Shown: positions 31,438-42,420 of the stretch, in pieces
Position numbering within the stretch: position 1 is the first letter of the stretch
Layout of the letters: each line of letters begins with the position of its first letter
Assembly (NCBI GenBank): GCA_030704615.1
Contig: CM060734.1
Location: 44,160,042-44,224,041, forward strand
Direction: 5' to 3'
DNA: 64,000 nt
Origin: Takakia lepidozioides
Taxonomy: Eukaryota; Streptophyta; Takakiopsida; Takakiales; Takakiaceae
The notes under the pieces: generated by a model
What the model was told of the DNA's origin: nothing
Databases searched by the model: none
The model's input: the letters and a program-made list of their open reading frames with translations, nothing else
Translations under genes and position numbers: made by a program

Positions 31438-32995
31438 CATGACACCACATCTTGTTCAGCCACAGTGTTGAAAACTCCCTGCAAGCATCGCGTTCCACAA
31501 CACCACATTTCATTCAGCCATATTGTCGAACACTGCCTTTGCATCCTTGATGCTCCCACATTTGGCATACATGTCCCACGAGGGCATTGTTCAGAATGAC
31601 ATCAGATATAATTCCAGCCCTGACAATGTCGCCATGGGCCTCTTTGCCCTTTTCCAGGGCTGCCAGGCTTGCACACGCATTGCAAACGCACACAAACCTG
31701 ATGTGGTTGGGCTTCACCCCTTCCTCACGTCCCTGCTGTGCATGCCCTGCAAGCATCACGCTCCACGACACCACATCTCATTCAGCCATATTGTTGAAAA
31801 CTGCCTTTGCATCCTTAATACACCCATATTTGGCATACATGTCCACCAGGGCAGTGTTCAGAATGACATCTGGTACAATTCCAGCTTTGACGATGTCATC
31901 ATGGACCCCTTTTCCAGGGCTCCCAGGCTTGCACACATATTGCAAACACAAATGAACGTGATGTGGTGGGGCTTCTTCCCTTCGTGCATCATTTGCTCAT
32001 AGGTCTCCAAAGCATTCGTATCACACCCATGCTTGGTAGATCCTCATCTCTATTATCTATTTTTGGATACTTTCCTGCTGCCACATGGGCAGTTACTTGT
32101 CAAAGTCATTCCAAACCACCACAGATCCACCCAACGAGCTAAATTACAGAATTCAATATGCATCTCAGGGCTGAGTCTGATGAGAGGGCAAAACAGGCTG
32201 AAATAGGTTGACGAAGAAGGTGCCCTCACCACATTGTCCTTGCTTTTCCAGGGCTCCCAGGCTTTCATACGCATTGCAAACACAAACAAATGTGATATGG
32301 TCGGGCTTCACCCCTTCCACCATCATTTGCTCATAGGTCTCCAAAGCATTCGTACCACACCCATGCGCCAACATTATATTCCACGTGATCAAAGATCGTT
32401 GAGGCATTCCGTTGAACACTTGGTGAGCATCCATGATGCTCCCGCACTTAACATATATGTTGACAAGGGTGTTGAGTAGTCTGCTAAATCCACTTTGGAT
32501 AATGTGAGTGTGCACTTGCTTTCAAGCTTCAAGGCCTTTCATCTTGCACCTATGCAAGAGACAGACGTACGTATCTGAATCTGCTGAAATGCCTCCTTGA
32601 AAACTGCCTTTGCATCCTTAATGCACCCACATTTGGCATACATGTCCACCAGGGCATTGTTCAGAATGACATCTGGTACATTTCCAGCTTTGACGATGTC
32701 GCCATGGGCCTCTTTGCCCTTTTCCAGGGCTGCCAGACTTGCACACGCATCGCAAACGCAAACGAACGTGATGTGGTTGGGCTTCACCCCTTCCCCCATC
32801 ATTTGCTCCTAGGTCTCCAAAGCCTCCACCCCACATCCCTGTTGTGCATACCCTGCAAGCATCGCGCTCCATGACACCACATCTCATTCAACCTGCATAT
32901 TGTTGAAAATTGCCTTTGCATCTTTAATGCACCCACATTTGGTATTTGGGCTTCACCCCTTCGCGCATCATTTGCTCACTCGCATGTACCTCTGT
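31438..32995 (-). pseudogene. PPR pseudogene array, continuation of copy B and leader copy
   Basis: Resumes the array interrupted at 18183. It carries minus-strand PPR motifs (ITFVCVCNACASLAALEKGK-type) at 31438-32035 and 32597-32990. In between, 32251-32515 is a leader-plus-first-motif piece (MHTHIIQSGFS; YVKCGSIMDAHQVF) that is fused at about 32245, in frame, to an R1 block. Stops and partial units are common, and there is no E or DYW part. The piece 31440-31500 contains a second, partial repetition of the ERDVVSW segment. Confidence 0.8.
32036..32250 (-). repeat. OSB/PPR leader block with R1
   Basis: Collinear with 41980-42150 and partly with 10346-10500 plus 11035-11120. It contains the GAATTC junction followed by an R1 start. 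On the minus strand it reads through from PPR codons (ESLGALEK) into the R1 frame (GQCGEGTFF), so the fusion is in frame but of unknown meaning. Confidence 0.55.
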
Positions 32996-33480
32996 TTACC
33001 AACTTTAAAAGTCTCGAGGCTGAGCCAAACGCCCGGGCCCTTTTGGGGCCTAGTTATTGGGCAAACCATACACAGCAGGTTGATGCTTGTTAAAGGGATT
33101 TCTAGAGGATATCTGGAAAACCCGGATCAATTGTTTATTCCAAGGTAAGTATTACTACGGGAAAACCACCATAGATCCACCAACAAGCTACTTGCAGAGT
33201 TCAACATCAGAATTTAGGGATGACTCTGATAACAGGATCTCAGGGCCGAGTCTCATGAGAGATAAAACAGGCTGAAACAGGTCGAAAAAGATGGTGCCCT
33301 CACCACATTGCGTGAAACCCCTCCGCGCTCGAGCACGCCCTTCCCCGCGCTGCTTTTCGGGCATTTTGGGCAAGTTCCAAAGAAATTGACGACGACGATG
33401 ACGTGTCTACGATGACCTGGCTACGATGTGTGGCGACGATGATAAAATATGGTGGCCCTTACATGGAACGTTTAGATGTG
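32996..33480. repeat. R1 remnant and ACGATG-type array copy 3
   Basis: 32996-33230 shows no recognisable gene or repeat. 33240-33310 is an R1 block (GGGCCGAGTCTCATGAGAG). 33385-33445 carries short units ACGACGATGACGTG and CTACGATG that resemble the arrays at 5790 and 42850, but the double hairpin is absent. Confidence 0.45.
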
Positions 33481-33493
33481 TCTAATTTAAGCT

Positions 33494-34235
33494 CTACCAA
33501 GCTATGCTTTTGCTCCAGTTGTCGTCATTCAACTCTGTCTCCTTTCGTGCTTTGGCCAACAGTTTGACCCCTTTTAGTTGGAATGAAAGCCCGTGTTTCT
33601 TGTGACGAAAATTCATCCAATATCGGATGTTACACTTGACTGCAACGAGATCCCCTGAACGTACGGATTCTCCATCCATTTTTTGGCCATTTTCGTTAAG
33701 GACTTCTATTGTATTGTATATCTCATCGTTGTTTGTTTTTTGATGTTTGTTGTTACCGGACGTCGAGCCAGAGTTGTTTGCGTTAGTTTTTAGGAGCTTT
33801 TTCGTGAAGCTCATGTTGTTTCCACCCATCCACGTCATGTCCTCGCCTCTCCTCCTTCAATTATTGAACCATTCTGTATTGTATTTGCGTAGTCGAACAA
33901 GAAATGGCTGTCTTCTTTCAATATTGTGAATTTTGCATCTTTTAGTTCTTTGGCGAAAGTCACGAATCTGTAATTCCCGGTTTTGCCAAGGTAGGGAATT
34001 TTGCAATATCTACGAAGATTGCTATTTCTTCACGGTCCAAAGGGACGTTCCACCAGGTGTTGTGGAAGTTTGTACTGTAGGGCAGGCGCTTCCATGTGTT
34101 CCCCACCTTTAGGGCATGATGGTAATTGGACGTGAAACTGTCGTATATCACGTTTGCCATGTCTTGGTGGGTTATTTCCTGGATTTGTTGGTCTGTTACA
34201 GTGTCTATTGTGTTGGCTATTTCTGACGTTGACAT
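33494..34235 (-). pseudogene. Unidentified decayed gene, codon use unlike its neighbours
   Basis: Three minus-strand frames read as one broken protein. It starts at 34235 (MSTSEIANTIDTVTD; YDSFTSNYHHALKVGNTWKR; WWNVPLDREEIAIFVDI), shifts frame near 33990 (NYRFVTFAKELKDAKFTILK; DSHFLFDYANTIQNGSI), then shifts to the frame ending at 33494 (MTWMGGNNMSFTKKLLK; GDLVAVKCNIRYWMNFRHKK; GLSFQLKGVKLL). The protein is Asn/Lys/Thr-rich and unlike anything else in the window. The last part has the pattern of a small beta-rich nucleic-acid-binding domain and faintly recalls single-stranded-DNA-binding proteins of large DNA viruses; giant-virus remnants are reported in moss and lycophyte genomes. The assignment is speculative. 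Confidence 0.35.
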
Positions 34236-34254
34236 GGTTGTTTGTATGTATGGT

Positions 34255-34256
<2 letters not shown>

Positions 34257-34298
<42 letters not shown>
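34257..34298 (+). repeat. (AG)21 microsatellite
   Basis: Perfect AG dinucleotide run of 42 bases just upstream (on the minus strand) of the unidentified gene's start. Confidence 0.95.
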
Positions 34299-34299
<1 letters not shown>

Positions 34300-34809
34300 A
34301 GGGGCAAATGAAAGTATATATCGGTGGGTTTTTTAAGAGAATTAAACCCTAAGAGTGCGACTTTAAAATTAATCACGCTAATCTATAGAACAGTGGCTTT
34401 TTCTCTCAGACCGAGGTTGATGCTACACTGCTTTGCTGGGAAGTTAGGTGCAAAGTGCAATGTAACATTATGTTATACTCCTCCGCTTCACCTGTACCTG
34501 GAAGCATCATTCGATTAGGGACCCTCTCACAATCGGTTATGTTTTTAGCAGCAACACCTAGTGAAGACGAAAGGCCTAGTCCATTGATGTTTGATTCAGG
34601 CCCAGCTTTGCTGATTGAGGAATTCCAATAGAAGATGGCCCTTCACTTCCTGCTCACAATTGTTTTGTTCCTATCATAAAACCAGAGAACCTCACATCAG
34701 AACGTATAGGCTTACAAATACATACAGATCCATGTGCACTTTTTCAGTGCTCAAAGACTGGCACAGGCATCAGAATATACATGAGGTTCACCTACCAGGC
34801 ATCACCCAT
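34299..34809. other. No recognisable feature
   Basis: No credible open frame, repeat copy or element end was seen on either strand between the microsatellite and the next PPR piece. Confidence 0.4.
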
Positions 34810-36558
34810 TCACAATCTCCAAAGCCTCCCTGCCACACCCAGTACATAAACAAAGTACACATAAGTTCCTTGCTTTGCATCCTCAATGCACCCACCTTGG
34901 GCATACATGTCCACCAGGGCAGAGTTCAGAATGACATCTGGTACAATTCCAGCTTTGACAATGTCACCATAGACCTCTTTTGACCTTTTCCAGGGCTGCC
35001 AGGCTTGCACAAGCATTGCAATCACACAAAAACATGATGTGGTTGGGCTTCACCCCTTCCCCCATAATTTGATCATAGGTCTCCAAATCCACCATCCCAC
35101 GTCCCTATTGTGCATACCCTGCGATGCCCCTACTGGTCTTGTCCGTGTCTTGACATGACATTAATATCTTCCCTCAGTCCCATCACGATGTGGAGAGAGA
35201 GGAAGTGAGAGAGACACACAAACGTAATGTGGTTGGGCTGTGAATTTCCTTTGGCGCATCCTTGGCGTGAATCCACTTTGGATAATGTGAGTGTGCACCT
35301 ACTTTCCCACTTCCAGACCTTTCATCTTGATGCACTTAAGCAAGAGACAGACAAACGTATCTGAATCTGCTGAAATGCCTCCCACATTAATTGGCATACA
35401 TGTCCACGAGGGTATTGTTCAGAATGACATCTGGTACAATTCCAGCTTTCGCGATGTCACCATGCACCTCTTTGCCATTTTGCCCGGCTTGCACATGCAT
35501 TGCAAATGCACACACAAACATGATGTGGTTGGGCTGTGAACTTCCTTTGGCGCATCCTTGGCGTGAATCCACTTTGGATAATGTGAGTGTGCGCCTATTT
35601 TCCCGCTTCCAGACCTTTCATCTTGATGCACTTAAGCAAGAGACAGACAAACGTATCTGAATCTGCTGAAATGCCTCCCACATTAATTGGCATACATGTC
35701 CACGAGGGTATTGTTCAGAATGACATCTAGTACAATTCCAGCTTTCGCGATGTCACCATGCACCTCTTTGCCCTTTTCCAGGGCTGCCAGGCTTGCACAG
35801 GCATTGCAAATGCACACACGTGATACGGTTGGGCTTCACCCCTTCGCACATCATTTGCTCATACGTCTCCAAAGCCTCCATCCCGCGCCCCTGCTGTGCA
35901 TATCCTGCGAGCATCGCACTCCACGACACCACATCTCGTTCCGCCATATTGTCGAACACTCCCTTTGCATGCTCGATGCTCCCACATTTGGCATACATGT
36001 CCACCACGGTATTGTTCAGGATCACATCTGGTACGATTCCAGCTCTGACGATGTCGCCATGCACCTCTTTGCCCTTGCCCTTTTCCAGGGCTGCCAGGCT
36101 TGCACACGCACTGCAAACGCACACAAACGTGATGTGGTCGGGCTTCACCCCTTCCCCCATCATTTGCTCATAGGTCTCCAAAGCATTCGTACCACACCCA
36201 TGCTTGGTAAATCCTGCCAACATTATATTCCATGTGATCAAAGATCGTTGAGGCACTCTATTGAACACTTGGTGAGCATCCATGATGCTCCCGCACTTAA
36301 CATACATGTTGACAAGGGTGCTGAGGAGAAAAACATTTGGCGTGAATCCACTTTAGATAATGTGAGTGTGCACCTGCTTTCCAGCTTCCAGGCCTTTCAC
36401 CTTGATGCACTTATGCAAGAGACAGACATACGTTTCTGAATCTGCTGAAATGCCTCCTTGGTTTAAAGTCTGTAGAGCCTCTTTCAATCTGCCTGCCTCA
36501 CAAAGCATCTTCACATGCCCAGAAGTGCCAGAAGAGGCATTGTGGACTCCCTCTCTTG
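34810..36558 (-). pseudogene. PPR pseudogene array with leader, copy D
   Basis: From 36558 downward on the minus strand: Ser/Gly linker (GVHNASSGTSGHVKMLC), first motif (LEAGKQVHTHII), then about six PPR motifs with good frames down to 35753 (TFVCVCSACASLAALEKGKG; DMYAKCGSIEHAKGVFDNMA). Between 35231 and 35770 a leader-plus-motif unit is tandemly duplicated. The array degenerates to single motifs at 34860-35030. No OSB exon is attached at its 5' end, because the sequence there is inverted (36559-37015). No E or DYW end is present. Confidence 0.8.
35231..35771 (-). repeat. Tandem duplication, 296-bp unit
   Basis: The sequence starting at 35231 (GGTTGGGCTGTGAATTTCC) is repeated from 35527 with only a few changes. 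The unit already fuses a leader piece to a mid-array PPR motif, so the fusion happened before the duplication. Confidence 0.8.
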
Positions 36559-37015
36559 ATGCCTGGCTCCCTGGTAAAGGGCAAGAGGTGCATGGTTGCA
36601 TCACCAAATCTGCGAAGGGAGGGCTCGACACTATGGCCGAACGTGATGTGGTGTCGTGGAACACGATGCTTAGTGCACTTTGGCTGCATGGTAGACGCAA
36701 TGAGCATAGGAACTAGTGTGATAAGCTGAGTTGGGTGTTTCCTAGAACAAATCTAGGCTGTCATTGTCAGCTGTTAGCAGCAAGGCAAGGATGAATGCAT
36801 GATTTGTGCAGAGGCATGGATAGCTGAAGGAGCAGGGGTAGAGTGTGTATACAGAATCATCCAAGAGGGCTAGATTTCAAGCACAAGATTACCTATGATT
36901 CCCTGTGGATCAATAGCTACAAGAAACCTGCATGGGTAGATGGTCAACTAAAGGCAGCAGCTGCAGCGGCCCAGTTGATAAAATCAGGCACCTCAACCAT
37001 GACCACAGTCTCTGG
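36559..37015 (+). pseudogene. Inverted segment: PPR motif and OSB-like PDF exon on the plus strand
   Basis: Here the coding sense flips. 36560-36716 encodes GQEVHGCITKSAKG and DTMAERDVVSWNTMLSALW on the plus strand. 36866-36980 encodes HPRGLDFKHKITYDSLW, NSYKKPAWVDGQLKAAAAA and AQLIKSGTSTMTT. The latter joins the PDF exon and the PPR leader in one open frame without an intron. Flanking PPR sequence on both sides is on the minus strand, so this is a local inversion or an inserted reverse copy. Confidence 0.75.
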
Positions 37016-37495
37016 AATCCCCTCCCCCCTTAGCACATCATTTGCTCATAGGTCTCCAAAGCCTCCATCCCGTGCATACATGTCAACCAGGGCAGTGTTC
37101 AGGATGACATCTGGTACAATTCCAGCTTTGACGATGTCACCATGGACCTCTTTCCATCCCGCACCCTTGCTGTGCATAGCCTGCAATCATCGCACTCCAC
37201 GACACCACATCTCGTTCAGCCATACTTTCGAGCACTCCCTTGGGATCCTCGATGCACGCACATTTGACATACATTTCCACCAGGGTAGTGTTCAGAATGA
37301 CATCTGGTACAATTCCAGCTTTGACGATGTCAGCAGGGACCTCTTTCCCCTTTTCCAGAGCTCCTAGGCTTGCACACGCATTGCAAACACAAACAAATGT
37401 GATGTGGTTGGGCTTCACCCCTTCGCGCAGCATTTGCTCCTAGGTCTCCAAAGTATTCCTACCACACCCATGCTTGGTAAATCCTGCCAAGAAAT
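37016..37495 (-). pseudogene. PPR fragment, two motif triplets
   Basis: Minus-strand frame 37433-37137 has ITFVCVCNACASLGALEKGK, VPDVILNTTLVEMYVKCACI and ERDVVSWSAMIAGYAQ. A second partial unit follows at 37020-37150. It ends at 37495 in unrelated sequence. No start and no C-terminal domain. Confidence 0.8.
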
Positions 37496-37815
37496 GAGGG
37501 GGAGTTGAACCCCCTTTTCCCAATATGCAGACACTTCCACACGTGATGAGACACCTCAAATCCATTCACACTTGACAGCAGCGAGGCAACAGGATCAGAG
37601 CTTGTTCTGGAGGACTATGCATATTCAACAAATGCTTCAGAACCTGCAGGAACAAAAACTAAAATTACAAGCTGGACCAGAGAGAGAGAGAGAGAGAGAT
37701 AAAGAGAAAAACCAGAGCAGTTTTTTGGCTTGTTTGAGATTGGCAGCTCAAGTAGTTACCCCCAACCTTGAACTCCAACATGCAAAAACCGATGTTTATA
37801 GTGTGAGGCAGTCAA
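37496..37815. other. Unassigned spacer with short GA tract
   Basis: Contains a GA run at 37679-37698. A plus-strand frame (37572-37832) across it is Gln/Glu-rich but has no features of a known protein. It joins the conserved 3' block near 37816. Confidence 0.4.
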
Positions 37816-38304
37816 GCCGCATCAATCAATAACAACATACCCAAATACCCTTACAATCACTATATGAACTTTCAAGCAGCCACCATGGGATTGGATCTTG
37901 GTGGGTTAAGGCTAGCTTTTGACAAGTTCGTCAAGGGCTCCATCCAAAGCCACATCACGAGAAACAAACAAACATGTCCAAATTTAAGATGCTGAACAAA
38001 CTTGTGCACAGGGCTGCCCCTCTCATCAAGCTCATTAAAATTCCTATTCACTTCCATCTTCAAGCCTTGGAGAAGCTCCACCACCCAAACCTAGAATTAG
38101 GACAGCACTCTGAGTTCCATCCACTGTCACCAGAATCAGTCAAAAAACACCCTTTCAGTCAAGTGCAATTATGGGCTGACTTCCCACCTATGCCGGGTAG
38201 ACCCCATGATGGTCAATACTCCCAGGAAATGGTGGATGGTCTGAGTAGCTACACAGATCAATGAATGAAGCAAGACACTCGCATCTTTCCAGGAAAACAT
38301 CATT
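37816..38304 (-). repeat. 3' flank block of PPR-DYW copy E
   Basis: Collinear with 6090-6641 except for small deletions (for example near 37925 and 38210). It includes the uninterrupted target AACATACCCAAATACCC (about 37831), which proves the LINE insertion in the paralogous block at 13360/15264. Confidence 0.7.
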
Positions 38305-39690
38305 TCACCAGTAATCACCACAAGAACAAATCCCATCTTCAAAGTGGTGACAGCGGATAGCGTCCCGTACAACAATTGCTCGGCCAACAATCTTTGAGAT
38401 GAATTTGGTGGAGGTGTGGCAGTCACCACACACTCGAAGATTCTTGATGAGATGGAGAGGCGTCCTAGGGGTCGTCTGATCAGCCCAAAACCAATGGCCA
38501 GCTTCTCACTGTGGTGGCAAAGAGAAAATTTCTTTTCCTCCTCCCCACATCATGCAATGCAAAACGTGTGTCAGGCACATACCCCGCCTCCTTCATCTGC
38601 CCAGACAATCTTCTCAGCTCAGCATGGATTTCCTTAATTCTGGGATGCAACTTGTCATCTGCAACGAAGGTGTGCACCCTGTTGCCAACCTCAATGCAGC
38701 AGCGACCTGGCTCCTTTTTAACCCCTCTCACCTTCATCATTCTTCTCACCTGTGCAGTATCATCCACCTGCCAGCTGCAGCATAGATGTTTGATAGCAAC
38801 ACATAAGTCGCGACATCCTGTTCATCCTACTTGAGGATAGATGTTGCCGCACATTCCGCCATCTCCACATTGCCATGGATTCTGCAGGCACCAAGCAAGG
38901 CCTTCCACACCACAACATCTGGATTGATGGGCATTTTGTTAATCAGGTCCACTGCCTCATCCAGTTGTCCCGCACGTCCAAGAAGGTCCACCATGCAGCC
39001 AAAGTGCTTTACTGTCGGAGTGACACCATGATCTTGACTCAGGGAATCCCAGTAGTGTCTTCCTTCATTCAGTAGGCCAGTGTGGCTGCATGCAGAGAGA
39101 ACACATATAAAGGTTGTCCAGCTTCAAGCCTTTCTTTTGCATTCCTTCAAATAGTTGCAGGACTTCCCTATGACAACATGTTGGGTATATCCTGCGATCA
39201 TCGCATTCCACATCTGGCATACATGTCCACAAGGGTATTGTTCATAACCACATCTGGTACAATTCCAGCTTTGGCGGTGCACCCATGCCCTTTTCCAGGG
39301 CTGCCAGGCTTGCATACACACTGCAAACGCACACAAACGTGATGTGGTTGGGCTTCACCACTTCCCCCATCATTTGTTCATAGGTCTCCAAAGCCTCCAT
39401 CCCGTGCCCCTGCTGTGCATACCCTGCAAGCATTGCGTTCCACGACACCACATCTCGTTCAGCCACAGTGTTGAAAACTCCCTTCGCATCCTCGCGATCC
39501 ACCCACATTTGGCATATATCCATCAGGGCAGTGTTCAGGATGACATCTGGTGCAATTCCAGCTTTGACGATGTCATCATGGACCTCTTTCGCCTTTTCCA
39601 GAGCTCCCAGGCTTGCACATGCATTGCAACCACAAACAAAGGTGATGTGGTCGGGCTTCACCCCTTCACACATCTTTTGCTCCAAGATAG
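38305..39690 (-). pseudogene. PPR-DYW pseudogene, copy E (C-terminal half)
   Basis: From about 39690 down: PPR motifs ([38 protein letters not shown]), E motifs (PINPDVVVWKALLGACRIHG) and E+ (VRGVKKEPGRCCIEVGNRVH; GYVPDTRFALHD). The DYW domain follows with HSEK, CGDCH and CSCGDYW before the stop at 38305. Frameshifts occur before HSEK (about 38543) and before CGDCH (about 38460), at the same places and of the same kind as in copy A. In the last part a residue pair differs from copy A (DAIRCHHF versus DANRFHHF). Upstream PPR units are shortened near 39190-39290. Confidence 0.85.
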
Positions 39691-40321
39691 TGCTGCTTAC
39701 TACCCTTGCTAGGCAGCATCTTGCATTCAATAGGATTCTTGTGCACTCTACATGCTAAAGGCCGAGGGCCTGAAAAGAGAGAAGGAAAGGATTGGCCATA
39801 CATTCAAGCTAACAGTGAGAGATGTTCTCTCAACAATGTTCAGTTCATAGCGCTAGAAAAGGAGAACCCTGCACCTCTAGGGTTCATGAGCTCTGCCATG
39901 CTTTATGGAGTCATTATAAGGTGCATGGCCGATGACCTCTCAAGTACTGCCACTTCAGCAGGATTCCCAAGGTAGCAGCTTCAAGGAACCTATGGATCTC
40001 ATGCCTTTTCCTTAAGCATGATAGAGATGCAGAAACTGCACAGTTTGGTGAGGCATGCAAGATAAGTATGCCTGCAGACCGTGGTGGTAAGAACCCTCCA
40101 CACCCGATATATGAAGCGCTCAAATTTTGTACCCAATCAGCAGTGTACAGAATATTATACCTGTAGCCATTACCCTACATATTTTAGAAGGTTTGGATCT
40201 TTGTGAGGATGAAGATAGCACGGTCAAAATACAGAAAGAGTTCAACATTCTCACCTGATTTAGGAAGTGTTCACAAACCTATAGATATTGTCACACCTGA
40301 AGTGAGCAAAATATGTAACCC
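39691..40321. other. Unassigned region between PPR copy E and the cullin fragment
   Basis: Short frames exist on both strands (for example plus 39706-39975), but none has a recognisable motif. Part may be the 3' flank of the cullin fragment on the minus strand. Confidence 0.35.
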
Positions 40322-41333
40322 TCAAGTTATATATTTAAGGATGATCGGATCATTCTGGTCCTGCTCAAAGTACTCTCGCCCGATTAAGTTTTCGACTCGC
40401 TGCTTGATCACCATTTCAAAATTAGGCTTGGAGAGCATGCCCACAAATTTTTCCATACACTAGAACGAGTTGCGGGTGTGACAAAACTTTCCGACTCTTC
40501 ATGACACGCATAATTGCTGCATCAATGGCGTAGTGCCTATCCTTGTACACATTGTGTATGGCTGTCTTCTTCTCATCTAAGGGTGGCAAGGGAATCTTGA
40601 CCCGACTCATCTCTTGAGTGAAATTGGCATTGAATTCAAACCATTCTGTCTCTCCCACAGGTTCTGTACCAGGGGTTTTCTTCAGAATCTTGTAGTTGGC
40701 ACGTAACAAAGAATGAAGCAATCTGAGAGTCTCACCATTTTCTAGATTCACTTGCCTCTTAATCTCAGAGTAGCTCAACCTGTCTGATACGTTGAATAGC
40801 AGAAGAATTACAGCCTGATAGGTGGAAACAATGAGCTCAATGGGCTTGGCATCAAACATTGCGCTTGTAATACATGAACCTAAAGAATATATCCACCTCA
40901 ACTTCCGACGCTTTTTTGTTGTCTCGTGGAACTCATTGAACACTTGAACACATTCAACCATCTCTAGAGGCAAAGCAAGGTCCGAAGAACTGTACCTCGG
41001 CCAGAACCTGGAGGTGAGAACTTTCACTGAAAAATCAATTTTCGAGGTCCTGTTTGAGGTAGTTACATTGTGGGCTACATAATCCTCGAACAGGCTGTGG
41101 TTCTCCTCTGCCAGAACTGTGAGGTCTGTGATCACGCCCTTCATTTTGGAGGAATATTGTTCACCCCATTGTTGCCTCAATTTCATCAGAAAGCTGGTCA
41201 TGACTGACATTGGCGGTTACATTGGTCAAGAGTCTGCGAGCCAATTTCTTCCTGCATAATTCTGCAAAGTGGTCCTTGTCAATATTGATGTACAGAAGAA
41301 GTTTTATCATCTTTTGAATGGTCTCTTCAACTG
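40322..41333 (-). pseudogene. Cullin-1 C-terminal fragment
   Basis: Cullin-1 is the scaffold of SCF ubiquitin ligases; its C-terminal half binds the RING protein and is neddylated. The piece begins near 41333 (VEETIQKMIKLLLYINID; DHFAELCRKKLARRLL), shifts frame at about 41200 and runs on (MKGVITDLTVLAEENHSLFE; FWPRYSSSDLALPLEMVECV; RKLRWIYSLGSC; AKPIELIVSTYQAVILLLFN). It reaches the winged-helix/neddylation region (RHYAIDAAIMRVMKSRKVL) with the expected Lys. A further shift near 40455 is needed to reach the true end (NFEMVIKQRVENLIGREYF; stop at 40322). The N-terminal half is absent and no introns are seen across about 330 codons, which suggests a retrocopy or transposon-captured cDNA. Confidence 0.9.
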
Positions 41334-41830
41334 CTGCGCAGCGCCTTTAATTGACCATCTACGCATGCAGGTTTCTTGTAGCTATTGATCCACAGGAAAT
41401 CATACGTAATCTTGTGCTTGAAATCTGGCCCTCTTGGATATCTGGACCCACACTCTATCCCTTCTCCTTCAGCTATCCATGCCTCTGCACAAATCATACA
41501 TTCATCTTTGCCCTTGCTGCTAGCAGCTGACAATGACAGCCTAGATTTGTTCTAGGAAACACCCAATCACACTAGTTCCTATGCTGAATTGCGTCTGCTA
41601 CTCTCTGTCATCTAACAGGCATTCAACGTTTTGCCTCTGTTGTCCCACCATTGAATGGGGGCAAAAAAGTATTCATTCCAAACCCTCTCCTCATCTTTGT
41701 TACCTGTTTTTGGATACTTTCATGTTATCGCATTGGCAGTATCATGTCAAAGTCACTCCAAACTAGATTCAGTCAACCAGCTAACTTGCAGAATTCAACA
41801 TGGAAATTTAGGACTGATGGCATGAAGTTC
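41334..41830 (-). pseudogene. OSB-like WWDN and PDF exons with intron, leader of PPR gene
   Basis: On the minus strand a first exon (about 41700-41627) encodes RVWNEYFFAPIQWWDNRGK. An intron-like stretch of about 185 bases follows, ending TCCAG at 41442-41446. The next exon (41441-41335) encodes RYPRGPDFKHKITYDFLW, NSYKKPACVDGQLKA. This W-W-D-N-R then P-D-F-K-H-K then W order is that of the PDF motif in plant OSB proteins. Upstream, 41700-41830 is intron-like. At 41335 the sequence switches into the cullin-1 fragment instead of the PPR leader. Donor bases are mutated (ACGTTG instead of AGGTGA). Confidence 0.65.
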
Positions 41831-42420
41831 TTCTAGCAGACATCCCAACCCTACTTATTACAGTAGTTTCAATTCTGAATTTCATCTGCTTCTCTCTGTA
41901 GTCCAACAGGCATTCACCTTTTTGTCTCCATTGTCCCACCAGTGACTCGGGTTGGAAAAGTGTTCATTCCAAAGCTTCTCCTCATCTCTGTTATCTGCTT
42001 TTGGATACTTTCCTACTGCCACATCGGCAGTCACTTGTCAAAGTCACTCCAAACCACCACAGATCCACCCAACGAACTAACTTACAGAATTCAATATGCA
42101 TCTCAGGGCCGAGTCTGATGAGAGGGCAAAACAGGCTGAAATAGGTTGAAGAAGAAGGTGTCCTTGACCTTGTGACCCATGGAGACCATCAACCCAAAAG
42201 GACCTCTTGTGTGTGCTGCTTGTGTCTGTGGTCAGGTAATGTCGGATTGGTCTGTGTGAACCACCACGGTGCAGCTAAGCAGGCAGAGATTGAAACACGG
42301 CCTGCTAAGACCAAGCCGACTCTCCCAAGAACCTTGTAAACATCAGGAAGAATACCAAATCATGGTACTAACAGGAGCCAAGAGCCCACATTTGCAGGAT
42401 GGACAAACTTCTTCACATCG
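41831..42420 (-). repeat. Further OSB/PPR leader copies and R1 block
   Basis: 41915-41975 is a fourth copy of the WWDN exon. 41980-42105 matches the donor-edge block at 32040-32165. 42105-42260 is an R1 block, and 42260-42420 matches 12690-12840. The order is the same as at 12346-12790, so this is a paralogous duplicate. Confidence 0.6.

Noticed and set aside
34126-34311. Plus-strand frame ending in RERERERE
   Set aside because: The end is the AG microsatellite; the rest is antisense to the unidentified minus-strand gene.
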